A DNA stretch of 64,000 nucleotides from Ottelia alismoides (lineage: Eukaryota; Streptophyta; Magnoliopsida; Alismatales; Hydrocharitaceae): the NCBI GenBank assembly GCA_037367405.1, contig JAZKJV010010524.1, positions 1 to 64,000 of the forward strand, in the 5' to 3' direction. A program made the translations under genes and the position numbers. Under the pieces are notes generated by a model. The model did not search any database, had not been told where the DNA came from, and worked only from the letters and a program-made list of their open reading frames with translations. This document shows, in pieces, positions 57,955 to 64,000 of this stretch. Positions within the stretch are counted from its first letter, which is position 1, and every line of letters begins with the position of its first letter.

Positions 57955-60581
57955 TGAAGGATATGGTTAGATCCTCAAGCGCATCACGGAAGCGTGATCA
58001 TCGTATCGAATATGACGAAGAACGACAAGTCGTACTAGTTGTTCTATGCAGCGGAAATTAAAATTTTTTATGCGACGAAACCACATGATCCAAGAACACT
58101 TCTCGGATCGTTTCGTCTAAAACACAAACAAGTATTAGGTTTACCTCTTGAAGCGTGGTTGCAATCGAGTCTCTAAACGAAGAGACCTCCTGTCTCAAGT
58201 CCGATCCGACGGAGGAGACGCTTGCGAGCGCGGGGATGAACCGCGTGCTTCTCGCAATCCATGTTGATGATCTAAGCGGCGGATCTCCTGATCTCGATAC
58301 ACGAGATCCGACGTCTTCTTCACGAGTAAGGCACGCTGAAGTAGACAGAGTTCCACGAGCAAACCATCGGGCAGCATAACGACGACGCTGCGGCGATGGA
58401 GAACCTCTCTAGGGCATCCATGGTGGACGGTCATGAGAGGGAGAGAGAGAGAGAAAGAGAGAGAGAGAGATATGCTTCTCAAGCATTGTGTGTAAGGAAG
58501 AGCAATGGGGTGCCTCTCCTTTTATAGGGTTTTGGGATCCATGGATCTCAATCCATGGGACAACACAAATCCAATGGCTCTCATTGATTGTGTTTCTTTT
58601 AATGGTCAAGATTTGTGTTGGTAAAACCAACAACAATTAATTTAATTTAGATTAAATATATGTTGATAAATCAACATAATTTAATTACCAAATTAAATCA
58701 AGATCTCTTGGAGATCATAGGAGAGAGAGTGCCTCCTTCCATGTTGGAAGGAGGGGACGGCCACACATTCCAAATAGGAGTGGTGGCCGTCCACTCCATA
58801 TACATGGAAGGTGGCTCTCATCTCTTTAATGTAATCTCCAAGATTATGCAACAACTTTTGTTGCAAATTATTCTACAAAAATAATTCACAATTATTTTGT
58901 AGACATTGCAATCTTGCCATTAAAAATTTGTGAATCACATTCACAACCCAAAATAAAATGTAAATTACATTTTCAATTTAATGTTAAATGTGAATCCAAT
59001 TCACATTAACATTTAATTAATAAATGTAAATTACAAACATCTCTCTTTTATATATTATAAATCACATTTATAATATATATGACTAATATGGATATTGCTA
59101 TCCACATTATTCATATCCATGATAATTAAATCACACTTAATCATCTTGGATCTCTATTCTCTTGTGTTCAAATAATATGAATCATATTCACATTATTTAC
59201 ATCTTTGATAATCAAATCACATTTAATTATCTAAGATAGCTCTCTTTATAATATGAATCAAATTCATATTAATCATGATAATTAAATAGCATTTAATTAT
59301 CCATTTTCTCAATGCTCGGATACATAAATCAACAATAGAATTATACATGAACTCCTTCAAGGATAATGCGCTTTCTCCGCAGATACTTGGAGATAAAGAC
59401 AGGGCGATTGTATTGTTCCACGTATAGTGACATGGATATTGAGATCGTATCTCAAATCCAGATCGCGGGCCTCCCATAGATGCTTGATTAAATCAAGACC
59501 GTAAATCTAATCTTCTCATTGTATCTGAATCACATTCAGATCAATGTCCAACACTTGGACCAAGATCAGATCACTTCTCTACTGAGAGGAGTCACTAAAA
59601 TCCAGACCCGTTTCATCACTCCCTAGGAATGGAAGCGTCATGGTTATACAATCGTTTATGATCACATCACCCTCAGGTATTCCCAATACCTGTACATCCT
59701 GCATACTGGAAGACTCAGACTAAACCCGAAGTATTGGATCAACTTTATACTGTCTACTTCATGGTTTTATCAGTAAGTTTCTCATTCGATCATTGGGAGT
59801 CGGTATCGATCATATACTTTCCAAAAGCATATATCATACCTAGGTCTTGATCATATTCTTTCCAAAAGTATATATCAAACCTACAAATTCAGTCAAGCTT
59901 CCAAAGCGAGACGACCGTGCGCACGGAATTTGATTCTTCCCAATATCTCATGAGTGAGCTCATGTCTTCCGGTTCAGTAACTGAACCTGTATGATCCCTT
60001 TGAGAGATCGTATTACTCATATGCCCTTATATGCACATCAGCGCGCCGGTGTATAGACCTTGATTAGGTCATCAACCTATTGGTCTGCCAAATGTACATA
60101 CTCAGACATATAGTAACACATCTGTCTCCGGTCAGAGGATGTGTGCCTATATCATGACAGCATACGATATAGGACTTTGGTTATCTCGATCTCGTTAAGT
60201 CAACTCTTTGACCTAACTAATCTGACACCTCCGAATCTCTATTCCTATGCAGAGGACCTGCATCAAGAGGTCGGTCAGATATCAGCCTTTAGAGAAAGGA
60301 TTGCCATCTCCTTCTCAGGCTAGAGATCATCTCTTAACGATCATTTGACGGTGCTCGATGAGTCCTCAATCTAACTCATTAGATATTCATCTAAGCACCA
60401 GCCTCTATGATTCAATAATTGAATCAACAGCTGTATGATCATTAAGATGGCCATGGTACATAACCCTAATTGTACTAAGGGACCTATTATGCAAATTATG
60501 TACTCTTTATTTCAGTTTTAAGGAGTGAATTGCAATAACATGTATTGCATAATGGCTCGCCGTGGGCTCGCATTTCCAACA
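57955..60581 (-). repeat. Copia 3' LTR (C2), 2627 bp, complete
   Basis: On the - strand it starts TGTTGGAAATG (60581) and ends ATATCCTTCA (57955). It aligns with C1 (10089-12607) in the same orientation over its length, for instance 59580-59710 with 11610-11740 and 59990-60150 with 11985-12140. A GA-rich microsatellite is at 58436-58471, in the 5' untranslated position just after the TATA box. Confidence 0.92.
58518..58527 (-). promoter_or_regulatory. TATA box of copia LTR C2
   Basis: CTATAAAAGG on the - strand, followed about 30-80 bases downstream by the GA/CT tract. The homologous sites in C0 and C1 are also TATA-like. Confidence 0.6.
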
Positions 60582-60598
60582 ATCTCCCACTAGCCCAA
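60582..60598 (-). other. Copia polypurine tract
   Basis: On the - strand TTGGGCTAGTGGGAGAT precedes TGTTGGAAATG. The AGTGGGAGAT phrase next to TGTTGG is characteristic of plant copia elements. Confidence 0.88.
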
Positions 60599-61054
60599 AG
60601 AGCCATTGATGGGCTAATCATTTAAACCCACATTCATGTGACAATCATAGGCTATTTAGAAAATAGCTAGGTAAGCTGATCAGTCACTCTATTCCCGTGA
60701 GACTATGCCAAGTCCTTTTACGGCACTTACATATCCCCAGTAACAGTGCTCGCATCTAATGCGATTGTTGCATCTCATGCAACCAATACTCAACCTTGTT
60801 AAAGCTATTATAGTGTTCTTGACACTGTAGCTTAATAATTGTTATAACCAGTATTTCCATAATCCTTATCAGAATACCCTTATTCATGAAGATCTCTATC
60901 TCCAAAGGTATCTAGGGTTAAGACCCTTATAGATCACTACCTACAAGGTCTTAAACTTTTGAAGATAAGACTTTGAGATCACTATCTCAAAAATCTCCTC
61001 ATCTATGAAGATTTTGTTATTACTGCAATCAAGTATTTTATCTCTACAGTAGGA
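60599..61054 (-). other. Copia region between RNase H and PPT
   Basis: About 450 bases; the C-terminal part of RNase H is expected here but I cannot read it in any frame. Confidence 0.4.
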
Positions 61055-61940
61055 TTAGTAACAATTTACTACTCCCACTGCATGGCAGCCATCTGGCTTT
61101 TGTACACATCTAGCACATACCCGGCTTCTCAGAACGGATGCCCAAGGGCAAGTAATTCTAGCATTCACTTCCTCAACTCTTTGAGGTGCTATCCCTTTAG
61201 ATAGGTCAGTACCATATCTTAAGGGATGGAAGCCTTTCTTGGAATTTTCCATAAAATGGAATATGTCCAAGATGTACTATTAATGTGACAATCCCAATAC
61301 CCTCTTCTCTTTGCTCCTGAACATCTTCAGAACTAAGATCTAGGAGGTATCTTTGAGATCATATCTCAAGTTATGGAACAACCAGATAATAAACACTTAT
61401 TATTATCCTTATATCATTTTAAATGATCATGATATCATCTACATTCAGCAAGATGAACACAAAGGCACTCCCACTAAGCTTCACATGGCTCGTCAAGATT
61501 CTATCTGAAATCATAACAATTATAATTCCATCAAATCTTATGGTCCAACTTCAAGAAGCTTATTTGAGTCCATAGATGGATTCCTTAGTTTGCACACCTT
61601 GCTTTCCTCAACCATGAAGCCCTGGGGCTACTTCATGTGAATATCCTCAAAGAGGTATTCGTAGTGGAATGCAATATCGACTTACATCTTGAAGATGCAA
61701 TAGTCAAGTTGTGTAGCTAAGGTTAGCAATATTCTGACGATTTTAAGCATGGTCACCGAAGAGCAAGTCTCATTGCAAGCAATGTCTTCTCTTCCAGTGT
61801 GTGGCTCATGGCTACGAGCCATGCTTTGAAGGTCTCTACCTTCTCATCAGGTTCCCTTTCTCTTGAAGATCCATTTACACCTTTACAGGTTTTACCCATA
61901 TAGGTGGATCCACGAGGATCCATATACAACACTTGCATAT
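61055..61940 (-). pseudogene. Copia RT and RNase H connection, decayed
   Basis: Near 61938-61753 the RT start reads REREPDEKVETFKAWLVAM, matching the copia KVETFKARLVAKGYTQ region. At about 61500-61440 the frame gives KLSGSAFVFILLNVDDIMI, the copia YVDD catalytic motif with Asn for Tyr. At 61270-61055, MENSKKGFHPLRYGTDLSK and, further on, QKPDGCHAVGVV match the MxxSKKGFLP and TRPDxxxAVG blocks between RT and RNase H. All are in short frames separated by stops. Confidence 0.85.
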
Positions 61941-62099
61941 GAAGTCTACATTAGACTTTTATTGTAACATCCATCTATCCATGCTATGATCTTCAGAAGC
62001 TTCATCACATGAAGTTCAATCATTGTCAGATTTCTCTGACACATGGAATCCATCCTCAAACTCATATGAAGAGGTAGTAGTGTTTCATTTTTAATTGTC

Positions 62100-62891
62100 C
62101 TCTTAGTTTCCAATTTCAGGAGCCTCATTACCTTCTCAAGATTAAATGAGTTCCTACACTTCATTTTCATCTTGATTCTCAAGAGTCTCAACCTCTAAGA
62201 ATCACATTCTCAGAGATGAGATACTTTAAGAATCTCAAGGTCATAAAGTAGGTATCCAATACCATCCTTTATTTTCCTAATGAAGCAGCACTCTCAAGTG
62301 CTAGATTCCAACATACATGGAACCTTATTAAGGATATACATTGTAGTCTCTACTACACATACATACCTGGAAACTAATGGATAATTATGCTAAAATTCAT
62401 CATTGATAAGATCATGTCACACATGATCCAATTGTATCTCCCTATAACTCTATTGAGTTAAGATGTGTTAGGAGGATTGAGATAGAAATGATATTCATAT
62501 CTCTATAAGGTATTCTTAGAATTTATCTAACATGTACTTGCTACCTAGATTAGATCAAATTCATTTTATCTTCCTTCAAACTTTGGTTCTAAACCAAAAA
62601 TAATGAAATCTTTGAACATTTCAAAGGTTTCTTAGGTGAAGAGAAGAAATCTCATATCATACATAATCATCGATAGATATCACATATCCACAATGTTTAC
62701 TATGATATAGATGATCCACATACATCAATATGTATGAGATCCTGAATACCTTGACATCTTACACCTTTCTCTAAGAAGGGTGTATTGGATATTTTTCTTT
62801 GAATACAATATTCATAAGTATGTAAGTTTCGAAATTTTAGACATTCTAAAGTTTCATCTCTTACTAGTCTATTGATCAAATCAATAGACAA
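62100..62891 (-). pseudogene. Copia pre-integrase zinc domain and integrase core, decayed
   Basis: At 62891-62700 the GAG-pre-integrase block reads INRLVRDETLECLKF, then CIQRKISNTPFLEKG and DLIHIDVCG, matching the N-terminal zinc domain that ends at the LIHTDVCGP motif. Traces of the core follow (YDMRFLLFT, then ETFEMFKDF about 62610; a DMILSMMNFS segment about 62415 like the DMVRSMMS block). Catalytic residues cannot be placed because of stops and frame changes. Confidence 0.78.
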
Positions 62892-64000
62892 ATGTCCAAG
62901 GCTTGATGCTAGATCATTGTCAAATGATCTTCATCCTCCTATTGATCTTAAGGTTTAATTTCAGTATTTAGAAATGTTAATGAACCATTCATTAACTTTC
63001 TAATTTAGTGAAGTCCACTAGATTATTAGATTACTATCTGAAATATATACATCATAACTCCTTATGATAGTTCAATCTCAGATTCATGTTTATTTCTAAC
63101 ATTTAGAAACAAACAATGAGTGTATTCTTATATCTAGGTCATAGAGACATTCTCTAAGACTAAGGACTCTCCCACTGAAATTAACAAGTCTATCAATCCA
63201 ACAGAGATTGTTGCAACAATTGCATCAATATCCATGTGGATAACTATAAACCTTTAAGATCAAATTTTCCAGTCTTCTAAAACATATGCAACCTATTGCA
63301 AATGTCATCAAAAGATTGAGATACAATTATTTGACTTTATCTTATCAATGATTTATGTAGATTAATCCGATGCTCCATCCGAGTCCTTCTCTAAGGATTC
63401 TAGATAGACTTGATAGTCATACTATCAACACATCAACTTATTGCAGTATTGGCATTCATCCAATTCTTCGGATGACATATGGAAGTCATAGATGTATAGT
63501 CAATTCTTTGATCATACTTCTTACTCGGGTCCAACCCATGCTTCCACTGCGCTCCCTTTATCTATAAGCAACCATTGCTTAAGACTAAGGATCTCTTATG
63601 TAAGAGCATTTCAACATTTATACATGCTTCATTAAATTCATACAATATGAATATTATGAAGCTTCATGAATGACCAGAGTATAGATAGTAGAATGATGAC
63701 ACTCATCATCTACATCCATCTAAACTCTTAAAACATAGGTTCAGGTAGGTACTCAAATAATTTGAATACATCATCTCTTATAGAACCACCATTCTGCATG
63801 ATGCAGTGAACCATCTCATTCATGTTAAATGTCAAGAGCACATATGTATGCCAGAATATCTTCATTAATTTTATAAGGATTATTTGACAATTGTGATCAT
63901 CATCGACATGTCACTTCCAAAGTACATCCGATGAGAGATCAAGACTATAGAGACATACAAACCCTAGGGTTGTATTCCTATTATCTATTTAATTGTCATT
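62892..64000 (-). other. Copia upstream pol/gag region, not readable
   Basis: By position this should hold the protease and gag C-terminus of the copia element. The - strand frames are short and interrupted and I see no protease active site or zinc knuckle. No other feature is seen. Confidence 0.35.

Larger units (their letters stand above)
57955..64000 (-). mobile_element. Ty1-copia element, 3' half, running off the window
   Basis: On the - strand, from the right: integrase, RT and RNase H remnants, a non-coding tail, a polypurine tract and the complete 3' LTR. The order integrase before RT is that of Ty1-copia. All coding parts are heavily decayed. The LTR belongs to the same family as 10089-12607 and 30136-32602. 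The 5' part and partner LTR lie beyond 64000. Confidence 0.85.

Noticed and set aside
60599..64000. Host gene cluster on the right side
   Set aside because: The readable pieces are copia integrase, RT and RNase H connection motifs in the expected order beside a copia PPT and LTR.

Overview
This window is from a large, repeat-rich plant nuclear genome. All recognisable coding sequence belongs to transposable elements of plant type: Athila/Tat-like Ty3-gypsy elements primed by tRNA-Asp, Ty1-copia elements, a hAT element with BED and DUF659 domains, a CACTA element with a TNP2-type transposase, and small TIR elements. The sequence is AT-rich. I found no intact host gene, tRNA, rRNA or CRISPR array. 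The species cannot be named from this; an angiosperm is safe.

Layout. (1) 1-30135 is one old gypsy element on the + strand (E1). Its 5' LTR (1-3183) is cut by the window edge. A tRNA-Asp primer site, leader, gag, protease, RT/RNase H and integrase follow, then a long 3' non-coding tract, a polypurine tract with 15 consecutive G, and a 3.9 kb 3' LTR (26253-30135). Its gag is split by a second gypsy element on the - strand (E2, 7165-19025), which has lost all coding sequence. E2 carries a copia solo LTR with a perfect 5-bp target duplication (10089-12607) and a 3.87 kb hAT transposon (14673-18542). (2) 30136-32602 is a copia LTR of the same family as that solo LTR. It starts exactly where E1 ends, so E1 probably inserted into it. 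(3) 32686-36620 is a decayed minus-strand reading frame, possibly from an endogenous pararetrovirus, split by a small non-coding LTR element (E4, 33245-36075). (4) 36965-41375 is a CACTA element, right-truncated, with a decayed transposase. (5) 41376-56012 is a third gypsy element on the - strand (E3). It is the best preserved of the three, but its integrase core is missing, its left LTR is truncated, a 661-bp MITE sits in gag, and a gene-like insert of about 680 bp sits in its 5' LTR. (6) 56013-57954 is unassigned. (7) 57955-64000 is the 3' half of a copia element on the - strand: LTR, polypurine tract, then RNase H, RT and integrase remnants running off the window.

How it fits together. The order of insertion can be read from the nesting: copia LTR, then E1, then E2, then the hAT and the copia solo LTR. 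The same copia family is both an outer and an inner layer. E1, E2 and E3 share a long, related 3' non-coding tract with serial stem-loops, although their coding regions are decayed to different degrees. Stops in the pol and gag genes mostly look like C-to-T decay of methylated DNA. Nothing here looks active, with the possible exception of regulatory signals (TATA boxes, subterminal repeats).
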